DNA from: Acidilobaceae archaeon
Lineage (GTDB): Archaea; Thermoproteota; Thermoprotei_A; Sulfolobales; Acidilobaceae
Direction: 5' to 3'
Assembly (NCBI GenBank): GCA_027057815.1
Contig: JALURD010000031.1
Coordinates: 1-6,491, forward strand
DNA length: 6,491 nucleotides
Part shown: positions 1 to 5,109 of the stretch, piece after piece
Numbering within the stretch: position 1 is the first letter of the stretch
How the letters are laid out: each line of letters begins with the position of its first letter
Made by a program: the position numbers and the translations under genes
Notes under the pieces: generated by a model
The model's input: the letters and a program-made list of their open reading frames with translations, nothing else
Told to the model about the DNA's origin: nothing
Databases searched by the model: none

Positions 1-523
1 TAGCCATATATGACTTGAAGACCCCGCTCTCAACGGCGGCATCACCCAGATCCCCGGCAACACTGGCGGCAAGGAGGAGGGGATCCCTCACCTTCACTCG
101 GGTAAGCGTAGCCACAACGTGGGCAGCACTAGGCCAGGCACCTTTAGGGTCACCAGAATAGGCGGGATTGTAGTAGACAATAGAGCCTGAGGAAGGGAGC
201 TTCTCCTGATAATGGTGGTCGATGACTACTACTGGCACTTCGACGGCTTCATATAGCCTCTCCAGTGTAGGGCCTGGGTAGGCTAGATCCGTAACCACGA
301 CTAGATCGGCCTTCGAGGCGGCACCCCCTATCTCTCTTAATACTGTACCTGAGAGCTTGTAAGTAAATGGAGGGATATAGAAGCTGGGCTTCTTCCCAAG
401 GACCCAGGAGGCCGCTATTGCCGACGCGACTCCATCCATGTCCCAGTGGGTAATTATTAATGGTCTACGGGAAGACTTGAACAGCATTAAAGCCTTCCTA
501 GCCTCATCCTCTAGATTCCTCAA
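1..523 (-). CDS. DHH-family phosphoesterase, 3'-truncated by window edge
   Basis: This is the N-terminal 174 codons of a DHH-superfamily phosphoesterase; the rest lies beyond base 1. The signature motifs are all visible. Motif I is ITHWDMDGVAS with H26, D28 and D30. Motif II is the aspartate in VVVTDLAY (D79). Motif III is D102-H103-H104 within VVIDHHY. A motif IV-like AGDLGD (D158, D161) follows. In the family these residues bind two metal ions, usually Mn, and hydrolyse phosphodiesters in RecJ-like nucleases, nanoRNases or cyclic dinucleotide phosphodiesterases. The intact motifs suggest an active enzyme, unlike the degenerate Cdc45-type relatives. The start is taken as TTG at 523, seven bases after a strong GGAGGGAGG and overlapping the upstream stop as TTGA; a TTG at 529 is too close to the SD. 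Whether a C-terminal DHHA1 domain follows cannot be seen, so the substrate is open. It is probably co-translated with the small gene upstream. Confidence 0.9.
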   Translation of the reverse strand, partial: MRNLEDEARKALMLFKSSRRPLIITHWDMDGVASAIAASWVLGKKPSFYIPPFTYKLSGTVLREIGGAASKADLVVVTDLAYPGPTLERLYEAVEVPVVVIDHHYQEKLPSSGSIVYYNPAYSGDPKGAWPSAAHVVATLTRVKVRDPLLLAASVAGDLGDAAVESGVFKSYMA

Positions 524-789
524 CTGCAATCCTCCCTCCTGCAGAACTCCACGACCTCCTTGACTATTTCACCCGCAACGTGGCTTGGATTGTCGACGTA
601 AGACCTCTCAAGGATTCCTGCCAGAAACTCCACGGCAGACTCCACGCTAGAGCCAGGCGAGCTCCTATCTTTCAACGCAGGCTTAAGTATAGTAGCCAGC
701 TCCATAATGCTGAATGGGTCTATGGATACACCCCGTCGCTGGAGAGCCCTTCTTATCGCGCTGGTCAGCCTATCCAATCCGGTATCCAC
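520..789 (-). CDS. Hypothetical 89-aa helical protein upstream of DHH phosphoesterase
   Basis: I do not recognise this protein. It has 89 residues and no signal peptide or membrane segment. It looks like a small cytosolic helical protein: amphipathic stretches at about 4-19, 27-40, 48-62 and 71-84 are separated by loops rich in Ser, Pro and Gly. Two cysteines near the end (C83, C88) do not form a clear metal site. The GTG start at 789 has no SD before it, but a TATA-like AATTTAA lies about 33 bases upstream, which fits a leaderless first gene of a crenarchaeal operon. The stop overlaps the TTG start of the DHH phosphoesterase gene by 4 bases, and its last codons contain that gene's SD. The coupling suggests a partner, regulator or adaptor of the DHH enzyme, which is inference from position only. 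The coding call rests on the coupling, the promoter and the open frame; the opposite-strand frame here looks like a shadow. Confidence 0.75.
   Translation of the reverse strand: MDTGLDRLTSAIRRALQRRGVSIDPFSIMELATILKPALKDRSSPGSSVESAVEFLAGILERSYVDNPSHVAGEIVKEVVEFCRREDCS
531..539 (-). promoter_or_regulatory. Shine-Dalgarno for DHH gene inside upstream gene
   Basis: GGAGGGAGG lies seven bases before the TTG at 523. It is built from the Arg-Arg-Glu codons near the end of the upstream 89-aa gene. It decides the start at 523 over the TTG at 529, which would leave only one base of spacing. Confidence 0.7.
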
Positions 790-814
790 CGAGTAGAGCA
801 GACCATGTAGTGTA

Positions 815-836
815 GAAGGTTAAATTAGGAAGGTTA
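815..836. repeat. 8-bp direct repeat overlapping promoter
   Basis: On the minus strand TAACCTTC occurs at 836-829 and again at 822-815, 14 bases apart start to start (GAAGGTTA on the plus strand). The second copy overlaps the TATA-like element. This could be a paired protein-binding site or simply a pyrimidine-rich terminator region of the preceding operon; the sequence alone does not decide. Confidence 0.4.
820..826 (-). promoter_or_regulatory. Probable TATA box (box A) of the 89-aa / DHH operon
   Basis: Read on the minus strand the gap contains AATTTAA, centred about 33 bases before the GTG at 789. With the usual archaeal TATA to start-site distance of about 25-28 bases, transcription would begin some four to seven bases before the GTG, so the mRNA would be nearly leaderless. 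The absence of an SD before 789 agrees. A second TATA-like TTATA at 850-854 would give a start near 826 and a leader of about 37 bases without an SD, so it is the weaker option. Confidence 0.45.
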
Positions 837-880
837 GAAGAGCAAACCGTATAAGCAATGTTTGTGCCAGGGGTCCGCCT

Positions 881-1654
881 TTATTTGATGGGTTTTGAGA
901 GGTTATTCCATATGAATTCAATCCTCTTCTTCATGGCGTCAGCAAAGTCGGGGTGCTCGACTATTACGGCAACAACGTCCTTGCGGCCTGGAAGACCTAT
1001 TATTGTAGTGGAGCATGCGACCATTAGGTCCATGAAGATGAGTTTGGTTTTCCGTACTTCAGCGTTGGCCCCGGAGAGGATCCCGAGGACCCACTCAGGG
1101 GGCTCGTAGTCTTCGTAAACGAGTATTCTTATCGGGCCCTCGTGGCTTGCCAGGAGGTGGGCAAACCTCTTGAGATTCTCCTGGAGTTTGTCAGCTTCCT
1201 CAGCTACCTTATATGTCATGAAGTAGGCGGTTCCCTTGCATCTCTTCAGAGTCATCCCTGCCTCGAGTAAGACTCTCTCAAGCCCGTAGACTACTCTCAA
1301 GTGGCCAGCCTGCTCCCTTGTAGTGTATCTGGTAGAGAGCTCGCTAGCCAACTCCTTGACCTGTCTCGCTCTTTCTACGGCTTCAGCTATATACTGCTCT
1401 GCCAGCAGGCCAAGAGCCCTCTTGGGCTCCGCCGCCTCGAAGCTGCCGTCCTCTAACCTGTAAACCAGGCCCTTCGACTCGAGCTTCTCCAGGGTGTCGT
1501 AAATCCTTTGATAAGGGATCTCGGCTTCTCTGGCTATCTCCCTGGGTCGTAGGGGCTTACTACTGGAAAGGATGACGAGGTATGCCCTAGCCTCATAGGA
1601 GTTGAGGCCTAGGAGGCTTCTAAGCCTATCCTCTAGGCCTTCCCCGGCGTTCAA
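881..1654 (-). CDS. TrmB-family winged-helix transcriptional regulator
   Basis: This 257-residue protein has TrmB/TrmBL architecture. Residues about 8-76 form a winged helix, with the motif LGLNSYEARAYL (15-26), a positioning helix around 37-45, a recognition helix at about 47-61 (PYQRIYDTLEKLESKG) and a wing to about 76. A charged helical linker, probably a dimerising coiled coil, spans about 84-112. The C-terminal domain (about 118-252) resembles the TrmB effector-binding, PLD-like fold, with strands such as PIRILVYED and an end matching the typical EHPDF...FIWNNL pattern. Well-studied relatives bind sugars and control sugar transport and central metabolism; the ligand here cannot be read. 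The TTG start at 1654 comes nine bases after the rps2 stop, in the same reading frame, with an SD formed by the rps2 terminus. It is therefore probably transcribed with the ribosomal operon, an unusual place for a TrmB gene. It ends 91 bases before the next gene. Confidence 0.88.
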   Translation of the reverse strand: MNAGEGLEDRLRSLLGLNSYEARAYLVILSSSKPLRPREIAREAEIPYQRIYDTLEKLESKGLVYRLEDGSFEAAEPKRALGLLAEQYIAEAVERARQVKELASELSTRYTTREQAGHLRVVYGLERVLLEAGMTLKRCKGTAYFMTYKVAEEADKLQENLKRFAHLLASHEGPIRILVYEDYEPPEWVLGILSGANAEVRKTKLIFMDLMVACSTTIIGLPGRKDVVAVIVEHPDFADAMKKRIEFIWNNLSKPIK

Positions 1655-1662
1655 AACGATGG

Positions 1663-1671
1663 ATTACCTCC
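1663..1671 (-). promoter_or_regulatory. Shine-Dalgarno for TrmB-like gene, within rps2 terminus
   Basis: GGAGGTAAT is made from the last two arginine codons (AGG AGG) and the TAA stop of rps2. It lies eight bases before the TTG at 1654. It supports that TTG, since the only codons between the rps2 stop and 1654 are TCC ATC GTT. Confidence 0.65.
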
Positions 1672-2284
1672 TCCTGATCTTTGTTGCCATGAATGCTTCA
1701 TAGTTTACGTCCAAATCTTCATTTGGACCTATGAGGCCTTTTTCTCTGAGTATTTCCCTTGTGAGTATCCAGTAGAGGAGTGCTAGGCTCCTTCTGCCCT
1801 TATTGTTACCCGGGATAACCAGGTCTATGTCCTCAACTTTATTGTCTGTGTGAGCGAACGCGACTATGGGAACGCCGATCTTGCTGGCCTCTATTACTGC
1901 CTGTTTGTCGGTTCTCGGATCCGTCACTAGGACCACGTCCGGTTCTAGGTAGTATTCAACGTTGGGGTTGGTGAATATACCCGGTATAATCCTGCCGGTG
2001 ACGGTTTTGCAGCCCACACGCTCGCACATCATTTTTGCAGGTTTTTGGCCGTATAGCCTCACGCTGGTAACTACTATCTTTTCCGGGTCGAACCTGGCCA
2101 GGAACTTGGCGGCTATCCTCAGCCTCTCGTCAACCATCCTAGTGTCGAGCACGTAGTATCCGTCGGGTAGTATCTTGTAGACGAACTTCTTCATGTACTT
2201 AGTGCATATCTGAGTGCCGAAAATTACTCCTGCCTTTCTATAGAGTTCCTGGGGGACCAGCAGGTCTCCTCCCGCCTGGCTCAC
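1664..2284 (-). CDS. rps2: 30S ribosomal protein S2 (uS2), archaeal type
   Basis: The 206 residues match archaeal S2, a protein of the small-subunit body-head junction and related to the eukaryotic SA/p40 protein. Recognisable segments are LYRKAGVIFGTQICTKYM (14-31), YYVLDTRMVDERLRIAAKF (43-61), TGRIIPGIFTNP (96-107), PDVVLVTDPRTDKQA (115-129), GVPIVAFAHTDN (137-148) and the closing IPGNNKGRRSLALLYWILTRE (157-177). Length is normal for archaea, and the long bacterial C-terminal part is absent. The start is GTG at 2284, overlapping the rpoN stop as GTGA, with GAGGGTGA six bases upstream inside rpoN. The protein ends in three arginines (AGG AGG AGG) that double as the SD for the regulator downstream. 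In many archaea rpoK and eno lie between rpoN and rps2; here the two genes overlap, so neither is present at this position. Confidence 0.97.
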   Translation of the reverse strand: MSQAGGDLLVPQELYRKAGVIFGTQICTKYMKKFVYKILPDGYYVLDTRMVDERLRIAAKFLARFDPEKIVVTSVRLYGQKPAKMMCERVGCKTVTGRIIPGIFTNPNVEYYLEPDVVLVTDPRTDKQAVIEASKIGVPIVAFAHTDNKVEDIDLVIPGNNKGRRSLALLYWILTREILREKGLIGPNEDLDVNYEAFMATKIRRR

Positions 2285-2514
2285 CTCACCTCACCCTCGG
2301 CCCTGAGCCTACGAGCCCTGACAATGTAATATAGGGCTATCTCTTCTATATAAGAGACACTTGAAATCATCACGCTTCTACAGCAATACCTGTGAACGCC
2401 CAGGTCATCCAGAACCTTTGAGGGGTTCTCTCCAGCCTGAACTCTCCTCTTAAATTCATCCCAAAGATGCCCCAGGGGGGCACCACATGTGAAGCATCTT
2501 ACGGGTAGCAGCAT
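2281..2514 (-). CDS. rpoN: DNA-directed RNA polymerase subunit N (Rpo10)
   Basis: Subunit N is the archaeal counterpart of eukaryotic RPB10. It is a small zinc protein of the Rpo3-Rpo11-Rpo10-Rpo12 assembly platform. At 77 residues it has the diagnostic features: a start with MLLPVRCFTCG, zinc ligands C7 and C10, the pair C44-C45 in HRYCCR, and the family segment PSKVLDDLGVHRYCC (31-45). The frame is open to 2556, but the family begins right at the MLLPVRC segment, so ATG at 2514 is the start. AGGTGA, shared with the last codon and stop of rps9, lies seven bases before it. This is the only gene in the window with a convincing ATG start. The tail IVRARRLRAEGEVR is rather long for the family and hosts the rps2 SD. 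The gene overlaps rps2 by 4 bases, so the two are likely coupled. Confidence 0.97.
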   Translation of the reverse strand: MLLPVRCFTCGAPLGHLWDEFKRRVQAGENPSKVLDDLGVHRYCCRSVMISSVSYIEEIALYYIVRARRLRAEGEVR

Positions 2515-2521
2515 TGCATCG

Positions 2522-2980
2522 TCACCTGTACGACTTCTGCCATCTCCTCCTAGCACTATACCTCATGTACTTCTCTGGCTCTGTCCTCCTTGGGTCTCCT
2601 GATAGCATGGTTTTGTCGTATTCGCTGAAGATCTCCTCGAGGTCCTTGCTCAGCTTGTTCAGTCTCTTGCATTCCTCGCTCTCTCCCTCACACTTGAAGA
2701 ACTCCACTAGCCCCCTGGCTATAGCAATTCTGACGGCGTCCGCCTGGCCCATGACTCCACCTCCTTTCACGTTAACGTCAATATCGACGAGGTTCCTGAT
2801 CTTCTCGCCTGCCAGGAGAAGCGGCTCCATCATTTTAATTCTAGCCATCTCTATGGGATAAACCTCTATCGGGACACCGTTAATCCTAACCCTACCCTTA
2901 CCCGGCCTGATAACAGCCCTCGCGATAGCCCTCTTCCTTTTACCCGTAGCTATGACTATCCTACCAGCAAGTATGCTCAC
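2522..2980 (-). CDS. rps9: 30S ribosomal protein S9 (uS9)
   Basis: S9 is a small-subunit head protein whose C-terminal tail reaches the P-site tRNA. The 152 residues include the N-terminal ATGKRKRAIARAVIRPGKGRV region (11-31), NVKGGGVMGQADAVRIAIARGLVEF (70-94), EYDKTMLSGDPRRTEPEKY (120-138) and the near-invariant basic end RRRWQKSYR. Between the helix ending at residue 95 and the EYD motif there is a longer, charged segment (about 96-119) with two cysteines, C97 and C104. In the archaeal S9 sequences I know, this link is shorter, which explains the extra length over about 135-140 residues. The start is GTG at 2980, forming a GTGA overlap with the rpl13 stop, with a strong purine-rich SD (GGAGGGGTGGTGA) in the last rpl13 codons. 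The final Arg codon and stop (AGG TGA) give the rpoN SD. Confidence 0.97.
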   Translation of the reverse strand: MSILAGRIVIATGKRKRAIARAVIRPGKGRVRINGVPIEVYPIEMARIKMMEPLLLAGEKIRNLVDIDVNVKGGGVMGQADAVRIAIARGLVEFFKCEGESEECKRLNKLSKDLEEIFSEYDKTMLSGDPRRTEPEKYMRYSARRRWQKSYR

Positions 2981-3426
2981 GCCTCACCACCCCTCCATCC
3001 CAACTCCCTAGCTATCCTTTCGAGGGTGACGTAACCTCTAGAGAGTCTCGAGGCATCTGCTTCGGGGAACTTGGTCTTCTCCACGTTAGCATACTCCTCG
3101 GGCACACCGATATAGGCTCTAAGCCTCTTGAGCGCCTCTCTGCCTCTCTTATTGTTCTTGGGGAGCATGCCCTTAACGGCGGATTTGAAAAGTCTCACGG
3201 GGCTCCTGGGCCTCTTAGGTCTCCACTTGTGGGAGTAGTGGCTCTTAACGCCGAGAACTGTTCTCTTGTAGGCCTGAACGACCATTACTGGGTCTCCGCT
3301 TACAGCGACTTTCTCAACGTTAACCACGACTACCCGCTTACCCTCAAGGAGCATCTTGGCGACTCTGCTAGCCAGTCTGCCAAGAATCTGGCCTGCTCCA
3401 TCGACTACCACTACTTCACCAGGCAC
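2977..3426 (-). CDS. rpl13: 50S ribosomal protein L13 (uL13)
   Basis: This is archaeal L13, an early-assembling large-subunit protein. In 149 residues it shows VVVDGAGQILGRLASRVAKMLLEGKRVVVVNVEKVAVSG as consecutive family segments (6-44), then the archaeal or eukaryotic KRPRSPVRLFKSAVKGMLPKNNKRGREALKRLRAYIGVP region (71-109, containing KGMLP) and a basic C-terminal helix. The start chosen is GTG at 3426. GGGGGTG, beginning at the last base of the rpl18e stop codon, lies eight bases upstream and the gap from that stop is 14 bases. A later in-frame GTG at 3411 would remove part of the first strand and has poorer SD spacing. The gene ends in a GTGA overlap with rps9, and its Gly/Arg-rich end supplies the rps9 SD. 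Confidence 0.97.
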   Translation of the reverse strand: MPGEVVVVDGAGQILGRLASRVAKMLLEGKRVVVVNVEKVAVSGDPVMVVQAYKRTVLGVKSHYSHKWRPKRPRSPVRLFKSAVKGMLPKNNKRGREALKRLRAYIGVPEEYANVEKTKFPEADASRLSRGYVTLERIARELGWRGGEA

Positions 3427-3440
3427 CTCTCACGCACCCC

Positions 3441-3809
3441 CTAGATTATGATCCGGGTATTTCTTCCCTTGGGATTCTCCCTGATAGCCTCCCTGAGTGT
3501 TATGGCGCGTGCTCCAGCAGCCTTAATCTTCTGTAGCGCCTGCGCTGAGAAGGAGAACGCGGCTATCGTCACTTTCTTCTCGAGGAACCCAGCCCCAAGC
3601 ACCTTGCCAGGCACTATAACCATCTCCCCGTCTCTGGCGTACCTGTTTATCTTGCTGAGGTTTACTGCCACCCTCCTCCTGGTTGGCCTGCTCAGTAGTT
3701 CAGCTACTGCCACCCATACTGGGGCCTTGTTATCCCTCCCTGTCTTGTAGACCTCGCGTATGAGCCTCCTTAGTAGCTGGTTTGTTGGCCCCGTCCTCTT
3801 CACTTTCAC
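3441..3809 (-). CDS. rpl18e: 50S ribosomal protein L18e (eL18)
   Basis: L18e is a large-subunit protein of archaea and eukaryotes, in the same fold family as bacterial L15. The 122-residue sequence begins KRTGPTNQLLRRLIREVYK (4-22) and continues with the LSRPTRRRVAVNLSKINRYA region (39-58), VIVPGKVLGAGFLEKKVTIAAFSFS (64-88), and AAGARAITLREAIRENPKG (97-115) before a TRIII end. All are typical and the length is normal. The start is GTG at 3809 in a GTGA overlap with the rpoD stop; the SD GGAGGGTG sits in the last rpoD codons. In many euryarchaea a leucine tRNA precedes rpl18e; the overlap here leaves no room for one. Coupling to rpoD suggests that polymerase and ribosome components are produced together. 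Confidence 0.97.
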   Translation of the reverse strand: MKVKRTGPTNQLLRRLIREVYKTGRDNKAPVWVAVAELLSRPTRRRVAVNLSKINRYARDGEMVIVPGKVLGAGFLEKKVTIAAFSFSAQALQKIKAAGARAITLREAIRENPKGRNTRIII

Positions 3810-4651
3810 GCACCCTCCTCTTCAATCAGCTCCAATAGCCTCCGAGCCCGCTTCTCCAGGCACTTAGTAGCCTCAAATATTATGCGTTCCGGCTTAAGGG
3901 CACCACTGCTCTCAATGTCCAGGATCAGTTTAGTGTGGTCGTACTCGATGTGTAGGGCTCCGCTGCACACTGATTCGGCGCAGTACCTGAGGCCACTGGT
4001 GTTCCTAAACTCCATTAGCTCCAGGGATCCCTTGCCGCCGGATTCAAGGGCTTTCCTTACTTCGGGGTAGGCCTCAACGCACTTGAGGCAGTCGTTGCTA
4101 GCCTTCGAGCCGTCATAGTATACTATAGGGACGTACTTTGAGGATGCTACCGTGGCTGGCGACCACTTAGCATGCTCCCTGCCTCTACCCAGCCTAGCAA
4201 AGGCTACCAGATGAACCGACTGCCCAGGGGCTATGTAGAAGAGCACGGTGCCTGGGTAGGCGGGCTTCACGTCGGGGTCGCTTATCTTCATGGCTTCGGC
4301 GGTGACGTACTTACCTGACAGCTCGGTCGGCTCAAGGTGCTCCTCAATCTCTATCTCAACATAGCAGTCCCTCTCTCCCTCCGGTGCTCCCCTGCACTCC
4401 TCGGGCGACTTATACTTGGATAGGGCTACGTCGCTCTTGAGCACGGTCAAGCCTAGACGGTGCGCGATTATCTCGTCATGTATCCCTGTATTGTTGTCAT
4501 AAAAGTATACATAGTCTACCGCCATTGTTGGTACGTCGCTGAGCGCGAGTCTTCTTAGGGCGTTGACGTATGCGACCGGGAAGCCTTGGATTAAGACCTT
4601 GATCCTTCTCTCGTCGAGTGAGAGGATGTCAAGGGACTTCGCCTTACTCAA
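3806..4651 (-). CDS. rpoD: DNA-directed RNA polymerase subunit D (Rpo3)
   Basis: Rpo3 is the archaeal equivalent of RPB3 and of the bacterial alpha N-terminal domain. It dimerises with Rpo11 and, with Rpo10 and Rpo12, starts polymerase assembly. In 281 residues the alpha-like dimerisation motif is GFPVAYVNALRRLALSDVPT (23-42), followed by AVDYVYFYDNNTGIHDEIIAHRLGL (44-68). The insert domain follows, with YPGTVLFYIAPGQSVHLVAFARLGRGREHAKWSP (132-165). A cysteine-bearing subdomain then has C188 and C191 (CLKC), C224 and C229, and the C-terminal dimerisation helix covers about 252-278. Four cysteines placed like this resemble the ferredoxin-like part of Rpo3 proteins that hold an iron-sulfur cluster; a cluster here is inferred. 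Two further cysteines (C86, C96) flank a loop in the insert domain. The start is TTG at 4651, eight bases after GGAGGTG. The stop overlaps the rpl18e start. Confidence 0.97.
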   Translation of the reverse strand: MSKAKSLDILSLDERRIKVLIQGFPVAYVNALRRLALSDVPTMAVDYVYFYDNNTGIHDEIIAHRLGLTVLKSDVALSKYKSPEECRGAPEGERDCYVEIEIEEHLEPTELSGKYVTAEAMKISDPDVKPAYPGTVLFYIAPGQSVHLVAFARLGRGREHAKWSPATVASSKYVPIVYYDGSKASNDCLKCVEAYPEVRKALESGGKGSLELMEFRNTSGLRYCAESVCSGALHIEYDHTKLILDIESSGALKPERIIFEATKCLEKRARRLLELIEEEGA

Positions 4652-4659
4652 AAGCCGGG

Positions 4660-4666
4660 CACCTCC
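4660..4666 (-). promoter_or_regulatory. Shine-Dalgarno deciding the TTG start of rpoD
   Basis: GGAGGTG lies eight bases before the TTG at 4651 in the 36-base gap after rps11. No ATG or GTG is better placed, so this site supports the TTG start. Confidence 0.65.
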
Positions 4667-4687
4667 GTTGAAGACAGTGGCGTGGCG

Positions 4688-5092
4688 CTAGACTCTGCGG
4701 CCACGCCTGCCGCCCGGCCTCCTGGTGGTGTCGTGTGGTATTGGGGTCACGTCCTCAATCCTGCCGATAATGAAGCCTGACCTAGCCAGGGCCCTAATAG
4801 CGGCCTGGGCGCCGGGGCCCGGAGTCTTGGGGCCGTGCCCTCCCGGCGCTCTGACCTTGATGTGTATGGCGACGATGCCCCTCTCCATAGCCTGCTGAGC
4901 GGCCTTGCTGGCGGCCATCATTGCAGCATAAGGTGATGGCTTCTCTCTATCGGCTTTGACAACCATGCCCCCTGAGACCCTGGCCACGGTCTCGGCTCCG
5001 GTGAGGTCTGTTATGTGGACTATCGTGTTGTTGAAGCTACTGTAAATGTGGGCAACGCCCCACTTGAGGTCCCTCTGGAACATTGCCACCAC
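4688..5092 (-). CDS. rps11: 30S ribosomal protein S11 (uS11)
   Basis: S11 sits on the platform of the small subunit and contacts 16S rRNA near the E site. The 134 residues show the archaeal pattern LKWGVAHIYSSFNNTIVHITDLTGAETVARVSGGMVVKADREKPSPYAAM over 9-58, then IHIKVRAPGGHGPKTPGPGAQAAIRALARSG (76-106) and the closing GRIEDVTPIPHDTTRRPGGRRGRR (110-133). The basic, glycine-rich tail is standard. The start region reads GTG GTG GCA ATG (5092, 5089, then 5083). The SD GGAGGTGA ends only three bases before the first GTG and six before the second, so either GTG, giving 134 or 133 residues, could be used; ATG at 5083 would be 12 bases away. The gene begins 17 bases after rps4 stops and is followed by rpoD after 36 bases. 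Confidence 0.97.
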   Translation of the reverse strand: MVAMFQRDLKWGVAHIYSSFNNTIVHITDLTGAETVARVSGGMVVKADREKPSPYAAMMAASKAAQQAMERGIVAIHIKVRAPGGHGPKTPGPGAQAAIRALARSGFIIGRIEDVTPIPHDTTRRPGGRRGRRV

Positions 5093-5109
5093 CAGTCACC
5101 TCCCCCGCC

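Noticed and set aside
580..810. 76-codon plus-strand open frame opposite the 89-aa gene
   Set aside because: The minus-strand frame has a promoter, coupling to the DHH gene and a helical composition; the plus-strand frame has none of these and runs across the promoter.
790..880. Hairpin terminator or guide RNA in the gap
   Set aside because: I see no convincing inverted repeat and no box C/D pair; only pyrimidine-rich sequence and promoter-like elements.
858..1109. 83-codon plus-strand open frame over the end of the TrmB-like gene
   Set aside because: The minus-strand gene has clear domain structure to its end; this frame shows no recognisable motif.
2515..2556. 14-residue extension of RpoN
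   Set aside because: The family begins at the MLLPVRC segment; the extension overlaps the end of rps9 and bypasses the AGGTGA site.
2514..2861. 115-codon plus-strand open frame
   Set aside because: Lies wholly antisense to rps9; Ser/Leu-rich shadow without SD or family resemblance.
3448..3750. 100-codon plus-strand open frame
   Set aside because: Antisense to rpl18e; apparent hydrophobic segments arise from the complementary codons.
3441..3820. Leucine tRNA often found before rpl18e in archaea
   Set aside because: rpoD and rpl18e overlap by four bases and no tRNA-like sequence is visible.
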